From: Cyclobacteriaceae bacterium | GTDB lineage: Bacteria > Bacteroidota > Bacteroidia > Cytophagales > Cyclobacteriaceae | Assembly (NCBI GenBank): GCA_026989505.1 | Contig: JALSJF010000016.1 | Span: 1-33,131, forward strand | Reading direction: 5' to 3' | DNA length: 33,131 nt | Part shown: piece after piece, positions 1 through 7,446 of the stretch | Position numbering within the stretch: position 1 is the first letter of the stretch | How the letters are laid out: each line of letters begins with the position of its first letter | Program-made: the position numbers and the translations under genes | The notes under the pieces: generated by a model | Database searches by the model: none | Told to the model about the DNA's origin: nothing | Seen by the model: only the letters and a program-made list of their open reading frames with translations

Positions 1-55
1 TTACAGATTTCTAACTATAATTATGTCCGACTATTTAGGGGGCTGATTCGGATTA

Positions 56-1297
56 TTGGCGGGTTCACCCAATAATGGCGCCCCGGCCGCGTACCTGAAT
101 TACATCCTGTTCGACAACCAATTCACCTACCTTTCTTCAGGCTTCCGGGCCATCAGCACGGCTGCATCAGGCAGTTTCGAGCAGCTAGCCATTGCGGATA
201 TACTTATTAATCAGAAAGGATATTTGTATATTTATGTGAGCAACGAAGACATGAGCAACGTAAACGTACATTTTCCTGCCACGCCACAGGCGTGGGATGA
301 TTTAAAGATCACCCACCGCAGGTGCAGGATAGTGCAGATGCCTGCCCCGCCCCGGGCGGGGGATGATTACTATCCCTTTGGGCTAGCTTTTAACTCGTAT
401 CAACGGCCTTCGGAAACCCCGCAAAAGTTCTTATATAATGGTGTTGAAAATGTTAGAGATTTAGGGCTAAACCTTAACATGACATTGTTTAGACCCTATG
501 ATCCTGCTCTGGGAAGATTTACAGGGGTTGACCCATTGGCAGATATTTTTTCTGGGATATCACCTTACTCATTTGCTTATGACAATCCAATATTGTTTGG
601 TGATCCAGATGGATTGGGTCCTATTAAAAACTTCTTTACAAGGTTATTTAATCCTAGAAAGAGATTTATTGTTAAATCTGTTAATGGGAAGAAAGTACTT
701 GTTCATATTGGCAGAAAACCTCGAAAAAGTAAATCTGGTAGAAATAGAGGATCAGAATCTACTCCGCCCCCAGGTAGTAAAACCCAACAAGAGCCACTAT
801 TAGCCGTTTCTCCACAAAAAGCTACAGGGTTTGGTGATTTAGGCAAGCTTAGTATTAGTCAACCAGATTTTAATCCAGCAAAGGTTGATATTCCTGAAGT
901 ACCGAATAATATTATAGCAAGACCTCCTATAGAAAAAGCCCCCCAAGCTAGCCTTAAGCCAGGAGATATTGTTCAAGCAACAGGTAGTAATTTATTTCAT
1001 GGAGGTACTTCACGTTTCAGGAATCGTGCTTACGTTAGACGTAATTTGGTAAATATTTATACCTCTATGCAAGCAAATGATCGCATGATTATCATTATAC
1101 ATGGTGTTTCAAATCTTAAACCATCTTCTAAAAATGCTAGGATTAATGGCACTAATTTTGATCAAGTTGTAAAAAATAGAGCTACGGCTGTAAGGGATCT
1201 TTTAATTGAAATGGGAATTGATCCATCACGCATAGAAATTGGCGGGACAATTTACAGCATTGAACCAGGATACAATATAGAAATTTGGAAAAGATGA
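56..1297 (+). CDS. N-terminally truncated RHS-repeat protein with OmpA-like C-terminal tip (cassette 1)
   Basis: This is the end of an RHS/YD-repeat polymorphic-toxin-type protein of the Bacteroidota class. Residues about 1-75 resemble the GSPNNGAP/YILFD/GYLYIYVSNE region that precedes the core. DDYYPFG (about 102-108) and LGRFTGVDPLA...NPILFGDPDG (about 152-186) mark the RHS core end, where the variable tip begins. The tip has a basic linker (about 195-240) and a last ~100 residues (NRATAVRDLLIEMGIDPSRIEI) resembling the peptidoglycan-binding OmpA C-terminal fold. An in-frame stop at 44-46 lies just before the first usable codon (TTG at 56), so the usual 1,000+ residue YD-repeat body is missing. 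Two 21-nt palindromes are translated in-frame at 275-295 and 341-361. The tip is more AT-rich than the core. It overlaps the next gene by 4 nt. The RHS assignment is secure; the function of the tip and whether it is expressed are not. Confidence 0.75.
   Translation: MAGSPNNGAPAAYLNYILFDNQFTYLSSGFRAISTAASGSFEQLAIADILINQKGYLYIYVSNEDMSNVNVHFPATPQAWDDLKITHRRCRIVQMPAPPRAGDDYYPFGLAFNSYQRPSETPQKFLYNGVENVRDLGLNLNMTLFRPYDPALGRFTGVDPLADIFSGISPYSFAYDNPILFGDPDGLGPIKNFFTRLFNPRKRFIVKSVNGKKVLVHIGRKPRKSKSGRNRGSESTPPPGSKTQQEPLLAVSPQKATGFGDLGKLSISQPDFNPAKVDIPEVPNNIIARPPIEKAPQASLKPGDIVQATGSNLFHGGTSRFRNRAYVRRNLVNIYTSMQANDRMIIIIHGVSNLKPSSKNARINGTNFDQVVKNRATAVRDLLIEMGIDPSRIEIGGTIYSIEPGYNIEIWKR
275..295. repeat. 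21-nt palindromic element, copy 1 (in-frame)
   Basis: The sequence is CCTG, stem CCACGCC, loop ACA, stem GGCGTGG, followed by GATGAT. It adds seven codons (PATPQAW) between VHF and DDLKITH, where related RHS proteins normally read straight through. The stem differs from copies 2 and 3 at one base pair and both arms changed (A-T in place of C-G), so pairing is kept. Confidence 0.8.
341..361. repeat. 21-nt palindromic element, copy 2 (in-frame)
   Basis: The sequence is CCTG, stem CCCCGCC, loop CCG, stem GGCGGGG, followed by GATGAT. It encodes PAPPRAG immediately before DDYYPFG. It has the same length, reading phase and right-hand flank (GATGAT) as copy 1, which begins 66 nt upstream. Confidence 0.8.
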
Positions 1298-1881
1298 TTC
1301 TTCGATTAGTTTTCTCCTTGCTATTTATAGTGTCCAATACAGAATACACATATTCTCAATCAAGAAGTGACACTTTGATCTGGTCTGACAACCAACAGCT
1401 AGAATGGTCAGATTTTCAAGGTAAAATGGATACTATTATTACAACAGATGCTAATTCAACAGCAAAAGCAGCATCGAGTATATCTTTTATGTATTCAGAG
1501 ACATATTTTAATGAAGAGAATTGGGGATGGTGTTATAAAATCGTGGCTATTTTTATACCTAAAGATTCATGGTGTTTGGATAAAAATGATATACTCCTAC
1601 AACATGAGCAATTGCACTTTGATATTATGGAACTCACAATTAGGAAGTTAAGAAAGCGAGTTTACGAATTAGATGGGATATTAAGTGAGACCCGTTTCCA
1701 AGAAATTATAAATTTGGCAGAGTCTGAATTTAACTTACAAAGCGATAATTATGACAAGGAAACTTTATTTGGTACAGATATTAAACAACAATTATTTTGG
1801 GAGAATAAAATTGCACGCGAACTCAAAGAACTAGAGAAGTACAAACTCAGCAAATTTATTTGTGTTTCAGGTAAGAAGTAA
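1294..1881 (+). CDS. Secreted DUF922-type putative zinc metalloprotease
   Basis: This 195-residue protein has an N-terminal hydrophobic signal segment (residues 1-21) and then WSDNQQLEWSDFQG, a typical DUF922 opening. LLQHEQLHFDI follows, with an HExxH zinc-protease motif at H104-E105-H108, then a charged helix with RKLRKR. This matches the DUF922 family of predicted secreted Zn-dependent proteases. The ATG at 1294 overlaps the RHS stop as ATGA; a TTG at 1285 would add three residues but is less likely. The overlap suggests translational coupling to the RHS tip, the usual position of an immunity gene. A protease would be an atypical immunity protein, so it may instead be a second effector or a processing enzyme. 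Family call is fairly firm; role is inference. Confidence 0.72.
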   Translation: MILRLVFSLLFIVSNTEYTYSQSRSDTLIWSDNQQLEWSDFQGKMDTIITTDANSTAKAASSISFMYSETYFNEENWGWCYKIVAIFIPKDSWCLDKNDILLQHEQLHFDIMELTIRKLRKRVYELDGILSETRFQEIINLAESEFNLQSDNYDKETLFGTDIKQQLFWENKIARELKELEKYKLSKFICVSGKK

Positions 1882-1930
1882 TAGACCAGAATATAAGTAA
1901 AAAAGAATCAAAGCCCCTCACTCGTCCTCG

Positions 1931-1951
1931 CCTGCCTGTTCGGCAGACAGG
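1931..1951. repeat. 21-nt palindromic element, intergenic variant
   Basis: This copy starts with CCTGCCTG and ends with CAGACAGG around a TTCGG centre; the arms pair with one mismatch. It has the same 21-nt length and CCTGCC start as the in-frame copies but lies between the DUF922 gene and the second RHS cassette. The flanks (about 1917-1975) contain further imperfectly paired CCTC/GGAGG sequence, so it may be the core of a larger foldback. Confidence 0.55.
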
Positions 1952-1978
1952 TTTAGCATAGCGTAAGGAGGGTGGAAA

Positions 1979-2915
1979 AGCAACGAAGACATGAGTAACG
2001 TAAACATACATTCTCCTGCCCCGCCCCGGGCGGGGGATGATTATTACCCCTTTGGCCTAACCTATAACTCGTATAAACGCAGTACAGCACTGGAGAATAA
2101 GTTCAAGTTCCAGGGACAGGAGCATATTGATGATCTTGGGTTGAATTGGGTCTCATTTAAATGGAGAAACCATCAGCCGGATATCGGCAGGTTTTTTAAT
2201 GTTGACCCGTTGGCTGAAGATTATTATTATAATAGTCCGTATGCGTTTAGTGAGAATCATGTAACAACTCACATTGAGCTAGAAGGACTTGAGAAGGTTA
2301 GATTTCAAGCAGCAATGTTTACACCATTTGAAAAAGGAAGAACAATAGTAACTCAGCAACGTGGCATCTATCAAGACAATAATATATATAATAAGAATTT
2401 TGCTAATTCACCAGAGGGAGGCAGTACCTATAATAAAGCACGAACAACTGTTGAGACATCAGATGGATCAATGGGGGACACCCAAATGACAGAGACACGT
2501 GATTCAATGGTTGAAGAATTTTTTGATTTGTTCCTTTTCGGAGATATTGATGACTTTGGTTATGAACTTCAGGGGATCGAATACCGAAGATGGCTCAAAG
2601 TTGACTGGTGAGATTGAAGGTTCAAAGTTTGAGGTCAATATTTCGGTTAATGATGAAGAAATGACTTTTACAACCGTTATGAGTGGAGGTGACACAAAAA
2701 AGGCGGTCAGTCTGAAAGTAGCTAATGGCAGTAATGGGTCAGGCAGTTTTACAATTGGCACATTGAAATCCGGACGAGAAAAAGATACCAAATCATCGAC
2801 CACTATTAAAATAAAACATACCGTAGATTCAAATGGCAATGCAGTGTTCAATGTTCATGACTGGGTAAAGCAATATAATCAGGACAAGCAAGAAGATACA
2901 CGAACAAATCAGTAG
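1979..2915 (+). pseudogene. RHS tip cassette 2, N-terminally truncated and frameshifted
   Basis: Homology with cassette 1 begins abruptly at about 1979 (compare 239) and runs through MSNVN, a 21-nt palindrome and DDYYPFGL. The RHS core follows (IGRFFNVDPLAEDYYYNSPYAFSENHV, LEGLE). The first frame (ATG 1991) stops at 2611. The downstream frame continues without interruption from about 2577 to 2915 (GSNTEDGSKLTGEIEGSKFEV and onward). One extra base in the GGGGA run at 2572-2576 would explain the break. The restored tip would be about 307 residues in total, with a polar, beta-rich end of no recognised family. It is either a real pseudogene or a sequencing error. The upstream RHS body is absent. 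The next gene, 1 nt away, is a small membrane protein in the immunity position. Confidence 0.7.
2015..2035. repeat. 21-nt palindromic element, copy 3 (in-frame)
   Basis: This copy is identical to copy 2 (341-361) and encodes PAPPRAG directly before DDYYPFG. The DDLKITH segment that separates copies 1 and 2 in cassette 1 is absent here. VNIHS joins directly to this element, as expected from a 66-nt deletion between two palindromes. Confidence 0.8.
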
Positions 2916-2916
2916 A

Positions 2917-3231
2917 ATGAAGAAGATGAGAACAACTATTATCAAATTAAGGGTTATTGGATTAATCCTGCTATGCTTTACTTTGGTTTATGAGTATTTC
3001 AAGATAAAACAGATAGTAGATACTTCGGTTTCCTATATAGAATCTATACCTGGATTTACTGACCTAATCAGCTTGAAAGAAGAATCAAATAGATTCAGCT
3101 ATTTAATATTAGAGGATGTAGGTAAGTTGGGAGAACTATTGGTATTTCAGGCGGTGGTAATTACAATCTTGATGGCTTTAGGTATGGTTCTAAAGCGTAA
3201 TCAAAAGAGTAGTATTGCTAATGTGAAATAG
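2917..3231 (+). CDS. Small two-TM membrane protein, candidate immunity protein
   Basis: This 104-residue protein is of no family I recognise. Residues about 7-28 (IKLRVIGLILLCFTLVYEYF) and about 73-92 (LLVFQAVVITILMALGMVL) look like transmembrane helices. They are joined by an acidic/polar loop of about 45 residues, and the tail is basic (KRNQKSS). A second in-frame ATG lies nine bases downstream of the first. It begins 1 nt after the stop of the frameshifted RHS tip and is equally AT-rich. That position is typical of a membrane-bound immunity protein in polymorphic-toxin loci; this is inferred from context only. Confidence 0.6.
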   Translation: MKKMRTTIIKLRVIGLILLCFTLVYEYFKIKQIVDTSVSYIESIPGFTDLISLKEESNRFSYLILEDVGKLGELLVFQAVVITILMALGMVLKRNQKSSIANVK

Positions 3232-3243
3232 TTCCAACTTAAT

Positions 3244-3303
3244 CTGACAGTTAGGGATTAACTTTAAAGAAAAAACTAAATTATTAACCCCTAAAACTGT
3301 CAG
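3244..3303. repeat. Foldback next to the transposase remnant, possible IS end
   Basis: The left arm 3244-3261 (CTGACAGTTAGGGATTAA) is almost the reverse complement of the right arm 3284-3303, with a 2-nt gap and one mismatch. The spacer is AT-rich and about 22 nt long. It ends 2 nt before the transposase start codon. It could be an IS terminal repeat duplicated head to head, or a hairpin covering the transposase ribosome-binding region. Confidence 0.6.
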
Positions 3304-3305
3304 CA

Positions 3306-3497
3306 ATGAAAACTGAAACAAACGTAATCAAAACCAAGTTAGGTTTGCTTCGATTAGCCGAGCAATTAGGAAATGTATCAGAGGCTTGTAAGATATTTGG
3401 CTATAGTCGTGATAGCTTTTATCGCTACAAAGCGTTGTACGATCAAGGGGGGGCTGAATTTGGAATAGGGCGCCCCTCGTGCTACTCCACCCCGTAA
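3306..3497 (+). pseudogene. 5' remnant of an IS481-family-like transposase
   Basis: Residues 1-50 (KTKLGLLRLAEQLGNVSEAC, FGYSRDSFYRYKALYDQGG) match the helix-turn-helix start typical of IS481-family (IS3-related) transposases. After a G7 run at about 3446-3452 the reading frame gives GRPSCYSTP and stops, so the integrase-like DDE domain is missing. The fragment separates the AT-rich RHS cassettes from the metabolic core, so it may mark a deletion end point. Only the N-terminal domain remains, and activity is not expected. Confidence 0.75.
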
Positions 3498-3551
3498 AAT
3501 CCGCAAACTTTGGCTATCTTGCCAGCCGTTTATAGAATAAGCCTTACCAGG

Positions 3552-4313
3552 ATGAAGAAGATAGTTTTTCCGGCCCTGTTAGCCTTGCTCTTCTGGCAGG
3601 GGCACCTACAGGCGCAAATATTAAATTTTAACAAGCGGTTGCTGCAAAACGATACCATCCCCTGGCTTGGCCAGGTCAGGGTGTATTTCACTTTTATCGA
3701 CCAGGAGGTGAAAGTGGCCAATATGGGCTATAATCTCGATCTCGTGCGTAAGTTTAAGAAGCACAGCCTTATGGCGATATCCAAATTGAGTTTTGCCAGC
3801 AGCGATTCCGAGATCCTGCTAAGTGATGGCTATGCCCATTTGCGCTTTATCTTTAACCGCCACAAACGCTTTGGGCAAGAGGTGTTTGGCCAGGCCCAGT
3901 ACAATGCCATCCGCGGTATGGACGACCGCAACCTCATAGGGGCGGGCTTCCGTTTCCTTTTTATCAACAAAGAAAAATATGGCCTGATTGCCGGTACGGC
4001 CGTTATGCAGGAATGGGAAAACTGGACCTATAACGGGGAGCTAACTTCCACCAACCTCACCAAAAGCAGTAATTATATCATGTTGTTTGCCGATGTTAAC
4101 CGCCAGTTTCATTTTAATATAGCAAGCTATTACCAGGCCACCTATACCTCTTTTTTTACCCCCCGGATATCCCTCGAGGTTAACCTCAACCTTAATATTA
4201 CCCAAAAATTAACCTTTACCAGCAATTTTATCATGTACTACGACAACCTTCCGGTGGTGCCTATCGACAATTTTGTCTATAAGTTTAAAAACGGCCTGGG
4301 TTATCGGTTTTAG
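3552..4313 (+). CDS. DUF481-like outer-membrane beta-barrel protein
   Basis: This 253-residue protein starts with MKKIVFPALLALLFWQGHLQA, a clear Sec signal peptide, which decides the ATG at 3552; an open frame from 3510 adds 14 implausible residues. The mature part is made of alternating amphipathic beta strands (FNIASYYQATY, ISLEVNLNLNITQKLTFTSN) and ends in a C-terminal phenylalanine (GLGYRF), both features of outer-membrane barrels. The length and the aromatic strand pattern resemble DUF481 proteins of Bacteroidota. Function is unknown. Its 3' end overlaps the convergent ABC-F gene by 4 nt, with no room for a separate terminator. Confidence 0.7.
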   Translation: MKKIVFPALLALLFWQGHLQAQILNFNKRLLQNDTIPWLGQVRVYFTFIDQEVKVANMGYNLDLVRKFKKHSLMAISKLSFASSDSEILLSDGYAHLRFIFNRHKRFGQEVFGQAQYNAIRGMDDRNLIGAGFRFLFINKEKYGLIAGTAVMQEWENWTYNGELTSTNLTKSSNYIMLFADVNRQFHFNIASYYQATYTSFFTPRISLEVNLNLNITQKLTFTSNFIMYYDNLPVVPIDNFVYKFKNGLGYRF

Positions 4314-6250
4314 CCTATCTTCTGGTTTTCCAGGTCGTCAATCTGTGCGGCAATAAATTCCCAGTCTTTGTTTTTTAGCTGCAATTCCCCCTGGCAGTCA
4401 TGTAAGGCTATATTCAATTCCGCCAGTTTTTCGGGGTTACTGTAAACTTCCGGCCGGCTCATTTCGGTTTCAATTGTTTGTTGGCGGTTTTCCAGGTGGC
4501 CGATGTCTTTCTCTACCCCGGCCAGTTGCTGGCGTAGCTTTTTCAGCTCCTGTCCGGTTTTGTCACGGGGCCTGGCGCTTTTTTTTGCCGTGGGTTTGGT
4601 GTTTTTCTGTACTGCTGTTGCTGGGTGTTGCTCTTCCGTGGGGGCAGCAGGGGGTTCCCTCTTTGCCTGCCAGTACTCGTATTCGGCAAAGGTGCCGGGG
4701 TACTCTTTTACCTGCCGGTCTTCAATATACCAGATTTTATTGGCCACCTCGGAGATAAAATGGCGGTTGTGCGATACCACTACAAAGGAACCCTCGTATT
4801 GTTGCAGGGCCTGGATGAGAATATTCTCCGACAGGATATCCAGGTGGTTGGTAGGCTCATCGAGCATCAAAAAATTAGCCTCCGAAAGCAGGGTCTTGGC
4901 CAGCGCCACCCGTGATTTTTCACCTCCGGAGAGTACTTTTATTTTTTTAAACACATCATCCCCGGTAAACAGGAAACAGCCCAGGATGTTGCGCAACTCC
5001 TGCTCGGTTTTTTTACTGCCGGCCTGTTTAAGCTCGTCCAGGATTTCGTTTTTCAACGTCAACGACTCCAGTTGGTGCTGGGCGTAGAAGGCCGTAATTA
5101 CATTATACCCTACCACAACTTCCCCCGCCACCGGCTCGTTGCCGGCAATAATCCGCAGCAAGGTAGATTTGCCCTTGCCATTGGCCCCAATCAGGGCGAT
5201 CTTATCACCCCGCTCAATGCTGATATTGGTCTGCTGCAGTACTTGCAGGTTGCCATAGGCTTTGGCCACATCCTTTAGCTTTACAATATGCCGCCCTGAT
5301 TTCTGGCTGAAGGTGAACTTAAAATTCACCACGGCCTGTTCGTCCACCACGTCTTCGATAAGTTCCAGCTTATCTAAGGCCTTTACCCGCGATTGTACCT
5401 GGCGTGCTTTGGTGGCCTTGGCCTTAAAGCGCTCGATAAAACGCTCGGCTTGTTTGATGTGCTGTTGTTGGTTGAGGAAGGCATTTTTTTGCAGTTCGCT
5501 GCGTAAGGCCTTTTCCTGCACATAAAAATCGTAATTGCCTTCGTACAGGTTGAGGGTTTTATTGGCTACCTCTACCGTTTTGGTGGCCACATTATTCAGG
5601 AAGGTGCGGTCGTGGGACACCACGATTACCGCCCCTTCGTAGTTGCGCAGGTAATTTTCCACCCAGCGGATAGAGGGCAGGTCCAGGTGGTTGGTCGGCT
5701 CATCCAGCATCAGCAGCGAGGGCTTTTCCAGCAGCAGCCGGGCCAGCATTACCCGCATGCGCCAGCCCCCGGAAAACTCTTTCAGGGGTTGGTGCAATTG
5801 TTCGGTAGTAAAGCCAATACCCTCTAAAATCTCTTCGGCCCTGGCCTGCATGGAATACCCATCCAGGCGTTCAAATTGTTCCTGCAAATGGGTTAGTTTG
5901 TCCAGCAGTTCATCACTGTAATGCGCTTCCATGGCCTGTAGGGTTTCCTCCAATTGCCGCTGAATGTCCACCGCTTCTTTAAAGGCTTCCATGGCCACGG
6001 TAAGGATGGCATCATCGGTTTGGTAGGAGAGGAGGTCCTGGTTGAGGAAGCCGATGGTACAGTCTTTGGCGGCCGCAATACTGCCGCTGTCGGGTTGCAG
6101 TTCACCGTTGATAATCTTGAGCAGGGTGGACTTGCCTTTGCCATTCAGCCCGATCAGCCCGATTTTATCTTTGGGCCTGATGTGCAGGGACGAGTTCTCA
6201 AATAGCGCCCTGCCACTGATGTAATAGCTTAAGTTGGTGATTGACAACAT
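4310..6250 (-). CDS. ABC-F family ATPase (Uup-like), ribosome-associated
   Basis: The protein has 646 residues and no membrane segments. It has two ABC domains: Walker A GLNGKGKST (about 34-42) and GANGKGKST (about 355-363), signatures FSGGWRMR and LSGGEKSRVA, and Walker B LLMLDEPTNHLD and FLMLDEPTNHLD. The inter-domain linker is rich in K/R/Q, as in ABC-F proteins. The C-terminal ~70 residues form a charged coiled coil like the Uup C-terminal domain, preceded by a K/P-rich spacer. ABC-F proteins act on the ribosome in translation quality control or antibiotic resistance rather than in transport. The Uup-like architecture favours a housekeeping role. The start at 6250 places MLSITNLSYYISGRALF exactly where the family begins. 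It is divergent from the sugar dehydrogenase. Confidence 0.9.
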   Translation of the reverse strand: MLSITNLSYYISGRALFENSSLHIRPKDKIGLIGLNGKGKSTLLKIINGELQPDSGSIAAAKDCTIGFLNQDLLSYQTDDAILTVAMEAFKEAVDIQRQLEETLQAMEAHYSDELLDKLTHLQEQFERLDGYSMQARAEEILEGIGFTTEQLHQPLKEFSGGWRMRVMLARLLLEKPSLLMLDEPTNHLDLPSIRWVENYLRNYEGAVIVVSHDRTFLNNVATKTVEVANKTLNLYEGNYDFYVQEKALRSELQKNAFLNQQQHIKQAERFIERFKAKATKARQVQSRVKALDKLELIEDVVDEQAVVNFKFTFSQKSGRHIVKLKDVAKAYGNLQVLQQTNISIERGDKIALIGANGKGKSTLLRIIAGNEPVAGEVVVGYNVITAFYAQHQLESLTLKNEILDELKQAGSKKTEQELRNILGCFLFTGDDVFKKIKVLSGGEKSRVALAKTLLSEANFLMLDEPTNHLDILSENILIQALQQYEGSFVVVSHNRHFISEVANKIWYIEDRQVKEYPGTFAEYEYWQAKREPPAAPTEEQHPATAVQKNTKPTAKKSARPRDKTGQELKKLRQQLAGVEKDIGHLENRQQTIETEMSRPEVYSNPEKLAELNIALHDCQGELQLKNKDWEFIAAQIDDLENQKIG

Positions 6251-6255
6251 AATTG

Positions 6256-6263
6256 CAAAAGTA
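6256..6263 (-). promoter_or_regulatory. Putative -7 promoter element of the ABC-F gene
   Basis: On the minus strand this reads TACTTTTG, matching the Bacteroidota -7 consensus TAnnTTTG. It lies 5 nt before the ABC-F start codon, which would give a very short leader. A TTTA lies 20 nt upstream where TTTG would be expected. Confidence 0.5.
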
Positions 6264-6297
6264 TATCTTTATGCATTAGCGTTTAAACCGATTAACC

Positions 6298-7446
6298 ATG
6301 AAAACAAAGGTTTTTGTATTTTTAGTGGCCATCGCCTTGCTGGCCATTGCCGGGTTTTCCCTTACCTATTGGCAGCAAAGCAAAGCCAAAGCAGTTAGTG
6401 CCTTGCCCCTGGAACAAATTAAGTTGCCCCCCGGATTTAAAATAGCCATCTATGCCAGGGTGCCCAATGCCCGTTCCATGGTGCTGAGTGAAAGCGGTAC
6501 CTTGTTTGTGGGCAACCGTTCCGAAGATAAGGTGTATGCCGTGCAGGATACCGATGGCGACAATGTGGCGGATAAGACCTATGTTATTGATAAGGGCCTG
6601 AAAATGCCCAATGGGGTAGCCCTCAAAAATGGCGACCTTTATGTGGCAACCGTAAGCACCATTTACCGTTACCCCGATATTGAGGCTAACCTGGGCCATC
6701 CGCCAACACGTCAGGTAGTTTTTGATGGCTACCCTACCGATACCCACCACGGCTGGAAGTATATTGCTTTTGGGCCCGATGGTTTGTTATATGTACCGGT
6801 GGGTGCGCCCTGCAATATTTGCTTGCGCGAAGACAATGAACTGTATGCTTCCATCACCCGCCTTGATGTGGCTGACCCCAAACCTGAGGTAGTGGCCCGC
6901 GGAGTGCGCAATACCGTGGGTTTTGATTGGGACCCGCATACCGGTAAGCTGTGGTTTACCGACAACGGCCGTGATATGATGGGGGATGATATCCCCCCGT
7001 GTGAATTGAATGTGCTGAATGCCGCAGGGCAGCATTATGGCTACCCCTTTTGCCATGGCGGTGAGATACCCGACCCGGAATTCGGGGCGGGTACTTCCTG
7101 CAGCGACTACGTACCCCCGGTATGGAAGTTCGGTGCCCATGTAGCCCCGTTGGGGATGAATTTTTACCGGGGCGGGATGTTTCCGCAGGAATACGATAAC
7201 AAAATATTTGTAGCCCAGCACGGCTCCTGGAACCGCTCCCGTAAGGTGGGCTACCGGGTAATGGCCATCGACCATGATGCCCATGGCGCTACCAAAGCGG
7301 TACCCTTTGCCTATGGCTGGTTAGATGATGCCACCCAGAAGGCCTGGGGCCGGCCGGTAGATGTAATTACCATGCCCGATGGGGCTATCCTGGTATCGGA
7401 TGATTATGCCGATGTGATTTACCGGATCAGCTATGAAAACCGCTAA
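6298..7446 (+). CDS. PQQ-type sugar / L-sorbosone dehydrogenase family protein
   Basis: The protein has 382 residues. Residues 1-24 form a hydrophobic N-terminal segment (VFVFLVAIALLAIAGFSL), either an uncleaved anchor or a signal peptide, so the protein is probably periplasmic. The rest is a soluble-glucose-dehydrogenase-like six-bladed propeller: LPPGFKIAIYARVPNARSM at the start, then GVALKNGDLYVATVSTIYRY, YIAFGPDGLLYVPVGAPCNIC, RNTVGFDWDPHTGKLWFTDN and HGSWNRSRKVGYRV. These are hallmarks of the family annotated as PQQ-dependent sugar or sorbosone dehydrogenase; substrate and true cofactor are uncertain. No PQQ synthesis genes are in the window. Its stop overlaps the end of the convergent ackA by 4 nt. 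Confidence 0.85.
   Translation: MKTKVFVFLVAIALLAIAGFSLTYWQQSKAKAVSALPLEQIKLPPGFKIAIYARVPNARSMVLSESGTLFVGNRSEDKVYAVQDTDGDNVADKTYVIDKGLKMPNGVALKNGDLYVATVSTIYRYPDIEANLGHPPTRQVVFDGYPTDTHHGWKYIAFGPDGLLYVPVGAPCNICLREDNELYASITRLDVADPKPEVVARGVRNTVGFDWDPHTGKLWFTDNGRDMMGDDIPPCELNVLNAAGQHYGYPFCHGGEIPDPEFGAGTSCSDYVPPVWKFGAHVAPLGMNFYRGGMFPQEYDNKIFVAQHGSWNRSRKVGYRVMAIDHDAHGATKAVPFAYGWLDDATQKAWGRPVDVITMPDGAILVSDDYADVIYRISYENR

Noticed and set aside
275-361. CRISPR or tandem repeat array
   Set aside because: Only two copies lie close together, they are palindromic and lie within a coding frame; no regular spacers or cas genes.
498-803. 101-codon open frame inside RHS cassette 1
   Set aside because: It overlaps the RHS core frame, which matches the family; it is a shadow in AT-rich sequence.
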